This document shows, piece after piece, positions 34,606 through 45,555 of a stretch of DNA of 64,000 bases. The notes beneath the pieces are model-generated. The model saw only the letters and a program-made list of their open reading frames with translations. It was not told the DNA's origin and did no database searches. The first letter of the stretch is position 1. Each line of letters begins with the position of its first letter. The position numbers and the translations under genes were made by a program. The DNA lies in contig OY978526.1 of assembly GCA_963854835.1 (NCBI GenBank), positions 45,702,640 to 45,766,639 of the forward strand, given 5' to 3'. The stretch comes from Megamerina dolium. Its lineage: Eukaryota; Arthropoda; Insecta; Diptera; Megamerinidae.

Positions 34606-37517
34606 GTTCACAAGTAATTGGATTTTGTTGCGTAGGTATGGATTAATGACTTCGTATCAATGTCAAAGTTGAAAAAAGAAAATATGTGGGAAATAAGCAA
34701 ATAATTCCAATATCGGGATTGCTGGAATATCATTTAAGATCCAGTTTAGGCTAGCCATATATAAAAAGTTTATGCAGTCATTTGCATGGATGTGTGTCTA
34801 TGAGTATGGCAAAAGAAGAGATTGTAATGTTCTTCACCATTGTCATTATTGTCATTATTCCTCCATCAACTGAGATTGATGTAAGCTTACTCGTTGGTTT
34901 GCTATTCATATGTGTAATACAATATATATCCAACACTTTGCATAAAACATACAATATATATGCACATTACATGCAATATGTTTCAGTACAACTTAATCTT
35001 CCATGAAATACAAGAAATAAAAAGAAAATTCTTTTTTTCGCCCTTACGTACAATCTGACCACATATATGTACCCTTAGATGGCTTACCTTCCATAAAAAA
35101 ATTGCTCTTATTACTAATGAGAAATGAAACTTGGTTTTTTTTATTAAGTTGATAACAATATTTCGGTTTAGCTGTAAAAGTTAAGTTTTCTATAAAAAAA
35201 AATCATGGGCTTCAAAATTATAATTTTCAATAAACGGCCTCAAATGCCTTGAGTTGCTGAAGAAGAAACCTGCTTTCATTTATTTCTCCAAAGCAGCGTT
35301 TTCAAGATATTCGCGAAAAACGTAATTTTTTGAACTTTTTTAGTTAATGGCAAATATCTCGAAAACGATTTAACTATATAATATGTTTTGCACACTATTC
35401 AAAAGCGATTGGATTAAATTTGAATGAGTTATATGTGATGAAATTCGAAAAAAAAAGACATTTTGATCTTTCTCGAAAACTACTCATTTTCAGTCGTTCC
35501 ATGACACAAACTCGTCCATATGTGCAATATAAATGCATGTAAAAATACAGTTATGAAACTTAGTACGTTAGGTTTTCTTTAGCAAAGAACTAATATATCT
35601 GAAAATGAACATATTAATGATCCGGATTCAGCTCCCCAAAATCCAAGAAAAATTCAATATTAAATTGGAAGCCAGATCCTGAAAGGGGATGTGGTTATAG
35701 CAGTAGTCGATAGGAGCGGTTTCGTCACTGCAGCTAATTGGAGAGTGTTGAAGTGAAAACTAGCGGAGATATTCTTCCCATTAATGGATAAATTTCCGCG
35801 TATACCACAAATTACAAGTGAATCGGTTGGCATGAAAGCACGTGAAACCGATTGCATGCGCAGTACGACGTACGATAATTTTATTGAAGCTTGCAGTCGG
35901 AAGAGCCGATGAGATATGGTAATAAAGGTGAATTTGCTATGAGGACTCAAGATAATCCCGAAAAATACTTTTAAAAAGTTTATACACAATTGGCTTGAGG
36001 CCTGTTGTGAAGATAGATTTGCAAAACTAAGTAATTTTCAAAGTTTTATTTATTCAAACCTAAAATTTATTTCTCAAAATGCTCAAAGTCATATCAAAGA
36101 ATACAGGTGGCGTTGTTGAGTCATATAGTTGACATCGTCGTCGTGAGCTGATAGGAACGACACTTTTATAAGTATCTTCTCTCGATACGAGTGTTATTGC
36201 AGATGTATGATTTAATTTAGGACTCTTATGTTCATAAGTACACAAAGTACGAGTACGTGATCGTTTCTCTCTACCAATTATGGAAATCGTGTGAACACTA
36301 GGCTATTTATAAAAGTAAATCTATTGAGTGCATTGCGACAAGAACCACGCCCACAATATGTGTTGCATACAGAATGAGAGTCATTAGCGCAATTTAGTTG
36401 TTTACTAAAGCAAACTCAATTCACTTAAAAGGCAATTAATTTCACACAGCCATGTAGTTTGTGGTTGTGTAGCAACATAATACATACGTATACATATAGG
36501 TGTTTACATGCATACATACATATATACATATTTACATACATAACAATTCACAAGTATATGCCGATGTTTATGTGTGCATGTACGACCATTATGACACTAT
36601 AACACGAGTATGTATATTTTGTCAATAATAAAAGCTGCACCGATAATATTGTGAAGTTTTTGAAGAGAAGTTTAGCTTATTTGAGGCTTTTTTTTAATAT
36701 AAACGCATATTTGTATATACTCTGTTTAACAATTTTTACATTTACATGATTAAATATTCAACAGATAACATTTACCGGTTCATAGCCTTATAAAGTTAGA
36801 CAAGTGCCAAACATATTTTTCAAAACCACGTCAATAAATATCACATAAAAAAGTACGTGTTACCTACATGCTTAACTATCAGGAAAGAGGGGGTCCTAAA
36901 AAATGTCTGTGAAAGAATAGTAAAACATTATAAATCAGAGACCATTATTTGTAGCATCTTATAGGCGGATCCTCGCGACAGAATTTGCAGAATTCCTCAT
37001 CTTTTTCGACTAACTATGAATCAAGCTAATTTTTGTTTAATTATTGGTCAGCCAGGAAACAAATAATAATCCGAAGAGCATTGTCTGGAGTGTACGCACA
37101 TTCCAGTTCTTCGCTACCAATGTGTTCTTCACGATTTTTGCAACATGTAGCCGAGCATAGTAGTATTCATTTAACAAATGATTTTATTCTGACTTTTCGA
37201 ATATTCTGGCCGTTTTCCTTCAGCACTCGGTTCAATCGCAGCATTTGTATAATTTCCATATACAGAGCATGAGCTTGGAGCTAAGAACATTAGGTCGAAT
37301 ATTCATAAAATTTTGTATGTTTAGGGTTATCATAAAGACTCAATTTTGAATCACCAATTATGTTTCGATGCAGAGATTCGATGGAGATTATTGAATTTTA
37401 TTATCAACATTCATGCTCGGTTCATTCGTTCATTCATTTTATGGTCAGTTTAGACGATCTTCTGAGGCGGCTATTCGGAATTTTGTCACCAAATTTACAT
37501 TATTGAACATTAAACCA

Positions 37518-37550
37518 CCAACAACTGGCGGAAAATATCCGCCAGTTGTT
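37518..37550. repeat. 14-bp perfect hairpin
   Basis: CAACAACTGGCGGA (37518-37531), loop AAATA, then its exact reverse complement at 37537-37550. It lies inside the decayed mariner-like remnant. Confidence 0.85.
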
Positions 37551-37709
37551 GATGACCGTGAATTATCGATTTATTTGTAAGATACCGGCCGATATGTTAA
37601 AGAGAGTATGCCAAAATTGGACCCAGCGTATGACCCATTTGAGGCGCAGCCGCGGTCAACATTTGCATGAAATCATCTTTAAACATTGAATTATATAGAT
37701 CGTTCTATC

Positions 37710-37721
37710 GACTCAAATAGT
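37710..37721. repeat. Target-site duplication, left (GACTCAAATAGT)
   Basis: Identical 12-mer at 41691-41702 on the other side of the Jockey element. Confidence 0.9.
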
Positions 37722-37882
37722 TTTTTTTTTTTTTTTTTTTTTTTTTAGCTTATTTTTTTTATTGAATCTTTCTTAAATACTTAGAAACTAACAATAAGTA
37801 TTCAAATCTTACAAACTAAATAAAACTATGTGATATCCCCTACGTTCCATCACAATTTGGTGAGTCGCGAGATGTAGCAATT

Positions 37883-40531
37883 TTACAGCATATTCAGTGT
37901 GTCTTTTCTTTTTAATCGACGATGCCCCTTGCTCAGCAACAATTGCCTAGCAAGAGGATTCGGATGATTGTGTAATTTTTGAATGTAGCTTCTGCAGTAC
38001 ATTGCAACTTCCTCAGAAATTGTGGATACATTTAAATCTCGATGGATGTTAGCGTTCCTCATATACCAAGGCGCGTTTACAATAATTCGCAGACACTTGG
38101 ATTGTATTCGCTGCAATTTTTCGATATTAGAGGGAGATGCGGTGCCCCAAAACTGAATACCATAAGTCCAGATTGGTTTCAGGATTGCTTTATATAATAG
38201 CACTTTGTATTCAAGATTCAACTTTGATCTTTTGTGTAACAGCCACCATAACTGATTCATTTTAAGCTTGATCTGAGTTTTCTTTGCCTCTATGTGATTT
38301 TTCCATGTCAGCCTTCTGTCGAGGTGAATACCCAAGTACTTTGTTGAGGAACATTGTGGAACTGATTGGCCATTAATTTTAAGTGGGGGACATGTATCTA
38401 GCCTTAGCGTGAAGGTTACATGTACGCTCTTTGATTCATTGACTTTTATACGCCATTTTGCTAGCCAGATTTCGAGAGAATCGACATGAGTCTGCAGGAG
38501 TTTAGTAGCTTCTATGGGGTTAGAGCGAGAGCACAATATTGCCGTATCATCAGCAAAGGTCGATATGAATGTATAGTTATTGTTGGGCATATCTGAAGTG
38601 TATAAGAGATACAGTAAGGGACCCAAAACGCTTCCTTGAGGAACGCCAGCGTGAATATCCAATGGATTTGTTGTGTAATCCTTGTGATGTACGAGAAATT
38701 GTCTTTTCGTGAGGTAGCTACTAAGCAATGAGGAGACATTTGCAGGCAGTAATAGTTTGAGTTTGTAAATAAGGCCATCGTGCCATACTTTATCGAAAGC
38801 TTGAGTGATATCAAGAAAGACAGCTGAGCAATACTTTTTTTCTTCAAAAGTGTTCCTTATCAGAGTTACAATGCGGTGGACTTGTTCTATTGTGCCGTGC
38901 TGTTTTCTAAATCCAAACTGATGTTGAGGAATCAGTTGGTTGAGATTAATAAATGGAGTTATATTCATGACAAGTAGCTTTTCGAATTCTTTAGAAAGTA
39001 GAGGCAGGAGGCTGATAGGTCTGTACGATGCAACTTTTGTAGGGTCTTTTCCTGGTTTTGCTATCATAATAATTTTTGAAGTTTTCCAGCATTTGGGATA
39101 GTGTTTAATACGAAGGATAGCATTGAAAATGTGCATCAGATGAATTACTGAAGCCGGAGGTAGCTCTTTTATCATTTTACCGGTAATTTTATCTGGACCA
39201 GGTGATTTTTTTGGGTTTAAATCTTTATAAATTGCTTTGAATATGTCCTTTTTTTTAATTTTGAGCGTTATTGAGCAAGGTTGAGAAGTTAATTTTGGTA
39301 ATGAGGACTGTGAAGAAGGTGGATTGGGTGTAAACACACTTTTTAGGTGGTTTGCAAAAGCCAAACCCTTCTCACAGTTGCTTCTAGCCCAATTACCGTC
39401 ACTCAAACGGATGGGGGAATCAGTGAGAATTGGCCGATTTGATTTTTTTGCTGATTTCCACAAAGAGTAGTCTGACGCTTCACCAGGTGTTAATTTCGCT
39501 ATGTGCTCTTCTAACTCTTTGTTGTTTTTATTTTTCAAGGCTTGCTTTAACTTTCGAGTGCAGTGCTGTAGCTGTGTTTTCAGATTCGGTGATCTGAATT
39601 CTTGCCATTGTCTTCGGAGTCTTCTTTTCTGTCTTACTAGCAATTCAATGTCTGCTGGTGTGTATTGGCTATATTTTGATTGCTTGCATACCTTAGTGCA
39701 GGTGGCTGAGCTGAGAGCTAATGAGAGTAGCTGGTTGAATTTTTCGAGTGCTGAGTCTACATCGTGTCCATTTCTTAATACAGTACTTAGAGGAAGATGG
39801 GAATTTATATATTTCTTGAATTTTAACCAGTCTATTTTCTTTCTAACGCAATTGCCTTGGGGGCTTGGTGATTTTATAGATATTACCGTGGGTGAGTGGT
39901 CAGATGATAGATCATAATTACACTCTGTGGAGATATTTTCCATCTGCAAACCTTTGGCGACTCCAAAGTCTATGAGATCGGGTATTTTCCTCTTGTCCGT
40001 CGGCCAATATGTCGGTTGACCATTCGAAATAACATCGTAGCCATGGTTAGTGATGATTGAACATAGTCTTCTGCCTTTTGGAGTTATTAAGCGGGAGCCC
40101 CAGTGAGTGTGTTTGGCGTTGAAATCGCCAGCAACCAAGAATTTGCTACCAAGAGTTGAGAAAAATTCTTTATATTGCTGTTCGGTAATACTGTATCTTG
40201 GGGGACAGTATATCGCAGATATTACTAGCTTAGAGATGTATTCTTCCAGACATATAGATGTTGCTTGCAAGTAGACGCTACTGAAATCTTCGAGAACATG
40301 ATGTTTTATTCTGCTTTTTATCAATATGGCAGTTCCACCGCGTGCCTTACCATGCGGATGGTTTGTAGTGTACAGTTTGTAATATGGTATTTGGTAGCAA
40401 TTTTTGTCAGTGAAATGGGTCTCAGATATCATCATTATGTCGATCTGGTTGGATTCAAGGAATTGAATTAGCTCCAAACGGTGCTGGCTTAAGCCGTTGG
40501 CGTTCCAGTGGCATATCTTGAGACAACTCAT
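37883..40531 (-). CDS. Jockey-type ORF2: endonuclease and reverse transcriptase
   Basis: 882 residues starting MSCLKICHWNANGL. The apurinic-type endonuclease occupies about 1-220, with SETHF, GDFNAKHTHWGS and SSDHSPT motifs. The reverse transcriptase follows from about 440 to 720, with AFDKVWHDGL, GVPQGSVLGP and the catalytic FADD box near residue 658. A C-terminal region follows. The start ATG overlaps the ORF1 stop as ATGA (40531-40528), a coupling seen in this clade. Length fits Jockey-clade ORF2 (roughly 880-920 residues). The product would nick target DNA and copy the element RNA in place. No inactivating change was seen. Confidence 0.94.
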   Translation of the reverse strand: MSCLKICHWNANGLSQHRLELIQFLESNQIDIMMISETHFTDKNCYQIPYYKLYTTNHPHGKARGGTAILIKSRIKHHVLEDFSSVYLQATSICLEEYISKLVISAIYCPPRYSITEQQYKEFFSTLGSKFLVAGDFNAKHTHWGSRLITPKGRRLCSIITNHGYDVISNGQPTYWPTDKRKIPDLIDFGVAKGLQMENISTECNYDLSSDHSPTVISIKSPSPQGNCVRKKIDWLKFKKYINSHLPLSTVLRNGHDVDSALEKFNQLLSLALSSATCTKVCKQSKYSQYTPADIELLVRQKRRLRRQWQEFRSPNLKTQLQHCTRKLKQALKNKNNKELEEHIAKLTPGEASDYSLWKSAKKSNRPILTDSPIRLSDGNWARSNCEKGLAFANHLKSVFTPNPPSSQSSLPKLTSQPCSITLKIKKKDIFKAIYKDLNPKKSPGPDKITGKMIKELPPASVIHLMHIFNAILRIKHYPKCWKTSKIIMIAKPGKDPTKVASYRPISLLPLLSKEFEKLLVMNITPFINLNQLIPQHQFGFRKQHGTIEQVHRIVTLIRNTFEEKKYCSAVFLDITQAFDKVWHDGLIYKLKLLLPANVSSLLSSYLTKRQFLVHHKDYTTNPLDIHAGVPQGSVLGPLLYLLYTSDMPNNNYTFISTFADDTAILCSRSNPIEATKLLQTHVDSLEIWLAKWRIKVNESKSVHVTFTLRLDTCPPLKINGQSVPQCSSTKYLGIHLDRRLTWKNHIEAKKTQIKLKMNQLWWLLHKRSKLNLEYKVLLYKAILKPIWTYGIQFWGTASPSNIEKLQRIQSKCLRIIVNAPWYMRNANIHRDLNVSTISEEVAMYCRSYIQKLHNHPNPLARQLLLSKGHRRLKRKDTLNML

Positions 40532-41673
40532 GGTCTGGATAGCAATGTTTGGAGTAACATCGATTGATTTTTCATCATTTCTTGCATCATTGTTTGCATT
40601 GAGTTCATGAATTGGTTCATATTCTGAATTAATGTTTGAAGCAAATGTTCAAGAGTACTTGGCTGTTGGGTTGGCAGTGAGTGTTTCTGCTCATTATTTA
40701 CGTTACTTTGTTGGTGTAGGTTTTGTTTTAACACGCTAGCGTATGAATTGGTTTGATTCTTGTTTGGGATTGCAGAGAAGAATTGTGTTGCATCAATATT
40801 TTGTCTCTTACTTGAGTTGGCTATCTGAGTTTGCTCAACTGGTTTTAGAGGTTGATTGTTAGCGGAGAAATTTAGCTTTAGGGTTGCATATACTGGGCAA
40901 CCTCTATAATTTGCAGTGTGATTACCTCCACAATTGCTGCATTTTTTCATGCTAGCATCGTCTTTAGATTTTGGGCATATGTTTGATTTATGGAGATCTC
41001 CACAAATCACACAAACAGCTGGCAGGGTACAATATGTCTTAGTATGTCCATATTCTTGGCAGTTGCTGCACTGAGGAGGTCCAGTTCTCTTATGGGGTTC
41101 TTCGATTGTGATTTTGCGATGCAATAAATATCGAATTTTATATATGGGGTGTACCTCACCTTTTTTTAGGGGTTTTGTTTCAGGCTGAAGCTCAATACGA
41201 TATAACGGTTGAGGTATATTGCTCTTGTTGAGAATGTTGAATACTGTTTTGGCTTGAAACCCTTCTTCCTGAAGGGCAAGTTTGATTTCGTTAATATCAA
41301 CGTTGGGTTCGACGCCTTTGAGTACAACGATTAAGCCCTTACTACTTTTTAGCTGATATGTGTAGTAATTCTTTTTTACAGCATCAAATTCCGCTATTAC
41401 TTTGCGATAATGAGTTTCGCTGTAGATTTGCACTTTGGTTTCCTCAATTTGGCTTTTGCGAATAGGAACAACATGGAAATTCTTTGGTCCTATAAGACTT
41501 GTAATTCTAGAAATCAACTTATCTGAGTTGCGTTCTCTCAAGAAAATGGGTGGGGGTTTGAAATTTTTCTTGGAGATAATATTTTCGTCACTTTCATCAC
41601 CTGAAAGCAGAGCGTATCTATTTTCCGAACTAATAGGGACAGTGTTCTGTTTTTGAATTTTTGTTGAATTCAT
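40528..41673 (-). CDS. Jockey-type ORF1: Gag-like nucleic-acid-binding protein
   Basis: 381 residues from the first ATG inside the element (41673). The frame stays open eight codons further, into the flanking duplication, but those are not element sequence. A central RRM-like/PRE_C2HC region leads to three zinc knuckles in a row, CSNCQEYGHTKTYC, CVICGDLHKSNIC and CSNCGGNHTANYRGC, at about residues 198-262. A Gln/Asn-rich segment and a Met-rich C-terminal helix follow (SMQTMMQEMMKNQ). Gag-like ORF1 proteins bind the element RNA. Confidence 0.92.
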   Translation of the reverse strand: MNSTKIQKQNTVPISSENRYALLSGDESDENIISKKNFKPPPIFLRERNSDKLISRITSLIGPKNFHVVPIRKSQIEETKVQIYSETHYRKVIAEFDAVKKNYYTYQLKSSKGLIVVLKGVEPNVDINEIKLALQEEGFQAKTVFNILNKSNIPQPLYRIELQPETKPLKKGEVHPIYKIRYLLHRKITIEEPHKRTGPPQCSNCQEYGHTKTYCTLPAVCVICGDLHKSNICPKSKDDASMKKCSNCGGNHTANYRGCPVYATLKLNFSANNQPLKPVEQTQIANSSKRQNIDATQFFSAIPNKNQTNSYASVLKQNLHQQSNVNNEQKHSLPTQQPSTLEHLLQTLIQNMNQFMNSMQTMMQEMMKNQSMLLQTLLSRP

Positions 41674-41690
41674 TTGTTTTGAATTTTGCG

Positions 41691-41760
41691 GACTCAAATA
41701 GTGATTTCAAACATTTCCCTAAATTTTATGTGTTTTTTTTTTGTAATCAAATCCGAAGGC
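41691..41760 (+). pseudogene. Mariner-like remnant, right part, beginning with the Jockey target duplication
   Basis: The GACTCAAATAGT duplication is followed by the short 3' flank of the remnant that begins at 37440. It has no coding value of its own. Confidence 0.5.
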
Positions 41761-43314
41761 TCTTAAAAAATCACCCTGTATGAGCATTGCAACAAGATAA
41801 ATAACATGCGTTTCTAATATAGACGTATTGAAGTCGACACATTCGTTGTCTTCGATCTAAAATCGAAGGACAAAAAATGAATTGGTTTGTGAAACATTTG
41901 AAGCTATTCTGTTTAATTTTGAGAAAAAATATTTTCATGAAATTATAATTTGGTCGTTACCGCGTTTAGATTATTCTAATCGCAGACAAGAAGACAACTT
42001 TTGCTGCGGACGCCATCTTCTTGTCGTGCACAAACCTGTTTGAGCCTGTTTACAACTTCACAAATGAAATATACGACATGCATGGTTCTACTTTGTGGGT
42101 AAACAATTTTGTGTTTTGTTGTTTCTCCCTGGTATTGTTAAAAGTGTAAAGCGTTAATTATACACGACACTACATCCTGTCGCACAATCACTACTACTAT
42201 CAAACAAGATTACTACATCATCAAGTTGCCCTTAGTCGTTGTTTTCTCCATTAATCTTATCGAAAACAACACCATCATCAGCAGTCAGCTTTCGACCTTA
42301 ATTACATACTCTACTACTAAACCCCCCCTAAACTGTGAGTAAGCCAGATATGATGATATTGCACATGTACTCTCTTATGCATCTACAGATGCACGTATGG
42401 GTATGATATACTTGTACATACGACATATCGATTGAATTTTGTTTGTATGTGTACATCTATGTACCTAATGATTTTACTTCGAAGGTGTCATCAAGCAACG
42501 TCGATGTTGATAGTTTTAATTATTGGTATAATTATAGCACGGATTTAATTGCAATTTGTTGAAATCCGAAGGAAAGAAAGACAAGCAAACAAAGAAAAAG
42601 CAAACAAAATATTGTAAATATCATTAAAGTGTAGTGTAGTATGTAGTATGCAATTGAATGATTGTTTAGCAGGAATTTGTTATTTATTTGGAAATTGTGG
42701 CTAAATGGCTTGGTATAAACCTTGACGCAATTAGTGGTTGTGATTGCAATGAAATTTTGTTTGAGATGAAAATTGAATTTTATATTGAGGCATCATAGAT
42801 ATATGTACATATGAATTGAGGTCTATATAAGATAATATTGTTCATACATTAGATTATCAGTGTGTTTACTAAAAACCGACTCATTTCGTTTCGTTTTATT
42901 TAGTTACTCCTAATAAATATATATGCCATTCAGGTGCCTAGATATTGTTACAAGGCCATCATTTATCTGCTTAAGATATCACAAAACTTTAACACTTTTG
43001 AAATAAGTGTGTGCAAATTATCGATTCAGTTTAAAGAAACTTGTTATTGTATGGAAGGTGGATATGTTCTGATAGTCCGATCTAGCTCATATTCACAAAT
43101 TTTGCTTGTCATAACTAAAGAAACATATATGGTCAACTTCAAACTACTAGCTACATATTGTTTACAATCTATGACAAACTTCTGCAGTTTGTGAATTGCG
43201 GCTAACAATTAATCCGAGTACGTTTCACATTTAATGTGGAATGGCAAAAGTATTTTCATTTTATTTTTCAACACCTAAAATCAATTTTATAAAAATGACC
43301 TTACAGTCGGCTGG

Positions 43315-44330
43315 GGCCGACCAAATTATACCCTGCATTCCATCGCATATCCATATTTTTCTTTTATTTCCACTACTTTGTATAGGAGCTACATTAAGAA
43401 GTAGCCGTGGCTCAACAATTTTTTGAAGAATAATTTCTGCCGATAATACTAATCTACACCAGGAATAAGATAGACCTAGGCGAAGCATTGTGTAAGTTGC
43501 GGGTGTTTTAAAATTTAAGATAATTTCAAGGCTTTATGTGGGAGCTATATAAAAAGTTGGCGTGGTGTGCCTCTTTCTTTTAAATCTACATATCTTTGCA
43601 ATATAAATCCACACCTTGAATTTGGTCCTACGCTGAATAGTTGTTATGTTATAGCGGTTTGTTTATGTTTAATTTTCGCAACTTTGTGTGATAGCCCCAT
43701 TAAGAAATGGGCGTGGCATGCCACATTATTGCCGTTCACGATATTAATACAAGTGTGAATTGTGATTGCTCGATGCAGAAAACCGTCAAAATTACAATGG
43801 TTTAAATTTATAAGAAATTCATTCATTTTGTATGGGAGCTACGATAAACAGTGCGTTCTTCTAGTTATCCTTATAATACTAAATTACAACTTAAATGTTA
43901 TTGTTTTACGCTGAATAGTTTGTAAGTTATGGCGGTTAAAATATTTTATTTCATTTATCGTATGGGAGCCACATAAAAAAGTAGACATGGCTTGCTGGTT
44001 TTATGCCAGCTTATTTCGGACTACAATTTAATCTAAGTGTCAATTATGGTTTTTCTAGACAGAAGATTGACGACGTTGCAGCTGTTAAAATTATTTTTTT
44101 AAATTCAGGCACTTTGTATGGGAGCTACTGTAAAAATAAATCGTGTCTCGCTAATTTCTGCCAAGTTATGTAGCAGTATAATATACGAGTAGCTCTATAT
44201 GCCAAATATTGTTGTCCCAGGTGGTATACGAAGTGAATTATATAAAGTTAAAGATTTTGAAAATTCCGAGGTTAGTTGTTTTGAATGCTAACAAGATAAC
44301 AACAATGCTGCATATACCTCCATGATGTAC
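43315..44330 (-). repeat. TACCCTGCA-type dispersed repeat, opposite orientation
   Basis: The reverse complement of 44160-44290 (CATTCAAAACAACTAACCTCGG, GGGACAACAATATTTGGCA) matches 22870-22960 closely, and the later CTCCCATACA blocks match too. TATACCCTGCATTCC on the plus strand at its left end suggests that the family has inverted TACCCTGCA termini. Block copies are more diverged than in the copy at 22551. Confidence 0.7.
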
Positions 44331-44396
44331 AATAACATTTAGCAGCAGACACACATATAATAGGGTATGTATATATTCATTTAATTAGGAACTCAC

Positions 44397-44570
44397 CTGC
44401 ATTCACGATCGTCCTTACAATTTTCAGCCACAACATGACAAGCTGGCGGCGGATGATAGTATATGCCATTTGAATTTTGTTGATTACTATTATCGGCCGG
44501 CCTTTGAGCACAAACGGGATGGAGTTTTTCCTGTGCAATCATGCACATATCGTGACGATTCGTTGTTTTT
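44397..44570 (-). CDS. Gfrl: GFR-alpha-like receptor, end of first GFR domain and start of the second
   Basis: This 174-nt exon runs from acceptor TCATCAG (44573-44571) to donor GCAG|GTGAGT at 44397/44396. Its first base completes the codon left by the previous exon. It reads KKTTNRHDMCMIAQEKLHPVC, in part, and closes the first GFR domain. A variable Asn/Gln/Pro-rich spacer follows (about 25 residues), and then the new domain start ACHVVAENC-KDDREC. The spacing between domains is what is expected for tandem GFR domains. The exon ends with two bases of an Arg codon that is completed at 30598. A LINE, RTE debris and an intact Jockey element lie in the 13.8-kb intron that follows. Confidence 0.88.
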
Positions 44571-44785
44571 CTGATGACGAATGATTAAATGAGTGAATGG
44601 CATGGTCGAATATGAGAGTGTGTGAGGAAGAGAGAAGAAGAACAAGGAGACGAAAAAGAAATACACAAAAAAAGCACGTATCAGAAAATTGTACAGCATC
44701 TTTTGTATGATGTTTTTGTTATTGTTGATGATGTTGATGATGTTGTTGTTGCAGTTGTTATTCATTGAGCAGTAGAAATACTTAC
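44571..44785 (-). other. Short 215-bp intron
   Basis: A GT-AG intron within the first GFR domain, with a GTT/GAT-rich stretch near 44710-44750. Confidence 0.8.
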
Positions 44786-44970
44786 TTGCATAAGCAAAAG
44801 GCAATATCCAAATTTAAATCCTCATGAGGTCCTTTGTAGAAGGCCTGCAATGAAGTCATGCATGCATTACGATTGCAACGATGTAATTCACAGTGCATCA
44901 ACATTGGCTGTAGGGATGATGAACAGGACGGATCTTCCCGACATGTATCCAATGCTGTATGACAGGTACT
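44786..44970 (-). CDS. Gfrl: GFR-alpha-like receptor, first recognised cysteine-rich GFR domain
   Basis: This 185-nt exon runs from acceptor GCGTACAG (44973-44971) to donor GCAA|GTAAGT at 44786/44785. It encodes a GDNF-receptor domain with the expected cysteine ladder: STCHTALDTC, then CRED-SC, CELHRC, CNRNAC and the end IAFCLC. In vertebrate GFR-alpha proteins the matching domain (D2) contacts the GDNF-type ligand. Members are extracellular, usually GPI-anchored, and signal through RET or NCAM. The order of Cys residues and the ...FYKGP...-DIAFCLC- ending make this the clearest family match in the window. The intron to the left is only 215 bp and the one to the right is 529 bp. Confidence 0.88.
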
Positions 44971-45499
44971 CTGTACGCACACACACACGTTGTTTATGGC
45001 ATCCGTGATGTGCGTATATTCAAGTATTCCAGTTGTGTTATTGTCATCATTGTGTTAGTAATTACGATAGAAAGCAATGGTGAAGCATTTTTTTGTCGTA
45101 GATGATGAATAAGGGGGAGAAGGAAAAATAGGAAAATATGTATTGTATGTTTGCATGTAGATGAGCTACGAAAGAATAATGATTTCAATCACTAAAGATG
45201 CAATTTAACAAACAATTTACAATACGTGTACGTGCATAAGCATATGTAACATATGTGAGACCATCCACACACACACACACACACACTCAAATACTCATAT
45301 ATGTACATATGTGTATATACAATATATGGTACATGATTACTACAAATAGCTGTTATTGCTTATTGCATGGTACATACTTGTACTTATGCTGTTGTGGCAA
45401 TTTTATTTTAGAGCAAACGAAGAAACAAAAAACAAATCGAGAACTGAAGAAAAAGCCAATGCATGAACATAAGCTCATCATTGACATCCTAGTGCGTAC
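44971..45499 (-). other. 529-bp intron
   Basis: AT-rich with a short AC microsatellite (45263-45285). No coding or mobile feature seen. Confidence 0.7.
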
Positions 45500-45555
45500 C
45501 TGAAAGTGTTGCTTGATTATTTCCGTTGAGAGGTCCACTTCGACATCCTGACCAC
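45500..45555 (-). CDS. Gfrl: GFR-alpha-like receptor, short 56-nt exon
   Basis: This is a small minus-strand exon between acceptor ATCATAG (45560-45556 region) and donor CAG|GTACGC at 45500/45499. Joined to the one base left by the upstream exon it reads S-GQDVEVDLSTEIIKQHFQ and ends exactly on a codon boundary, which matches the phase-0 start of the next exon at 44970. Another AG nine bases downstream, at 45548, would also keep the frame but gives a different phase to the left. The peptide is acidic and probably alpha-helical. It sits directly in front of the first Cys of the GFR domain. The call rests on splice phase and position only. Confidence 0.6.

Larger units (their letters stand above)
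37440..37721 (+). pseudogene. Mariner-like remnant, left part, split by the Jockey insertion
   Basis: An N-terminal-like piece (RNFVTKFTLLNIKPPT) is followed, after an internal deletion, by a C-terminal-like piece (VCQNWTQRMTHLRRSRGQHLHEIIFKH). These match the DD41D family at 52173 in layout. The remnant continues at 41691-41760 on the other side of the Jockey element. Confidence 0.55.
37722..41690 (-). mobile_element. Jockey-clade non-LTR retrotransposon, apparently intact
   Basis: A 3.97-kb element on the minus strand with a 12-bp target-site duplication, two overlapping open frames and a poly(A) tail (the T run at 37721-37746 on the plus strand). Only 17 bp precede the first ATG (41673), so the 5' UTR may be trimmed. 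It is inserted within a decayed mariner-like copy. Both frames are free of stops and the duplication is perfect, so the insertion looks recent. Confidence 0.93.
30599..44396 (-). other. 13.8-kb intron splitting the second GFR domain
   Basis: Contains SINE pieces, an RNase H scrap, an RTE fragment, the Jockey insertion inside a mariner-like remnant, and a TACCCTGCA repeat. I see nothing coding or repetitive that I can name in 30600-31360, 32870-34300, 34620-37430 and 41770-43300. A low-complexity ACATA-rich stretch is present near 36480-36545. Confidence 0.7.
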
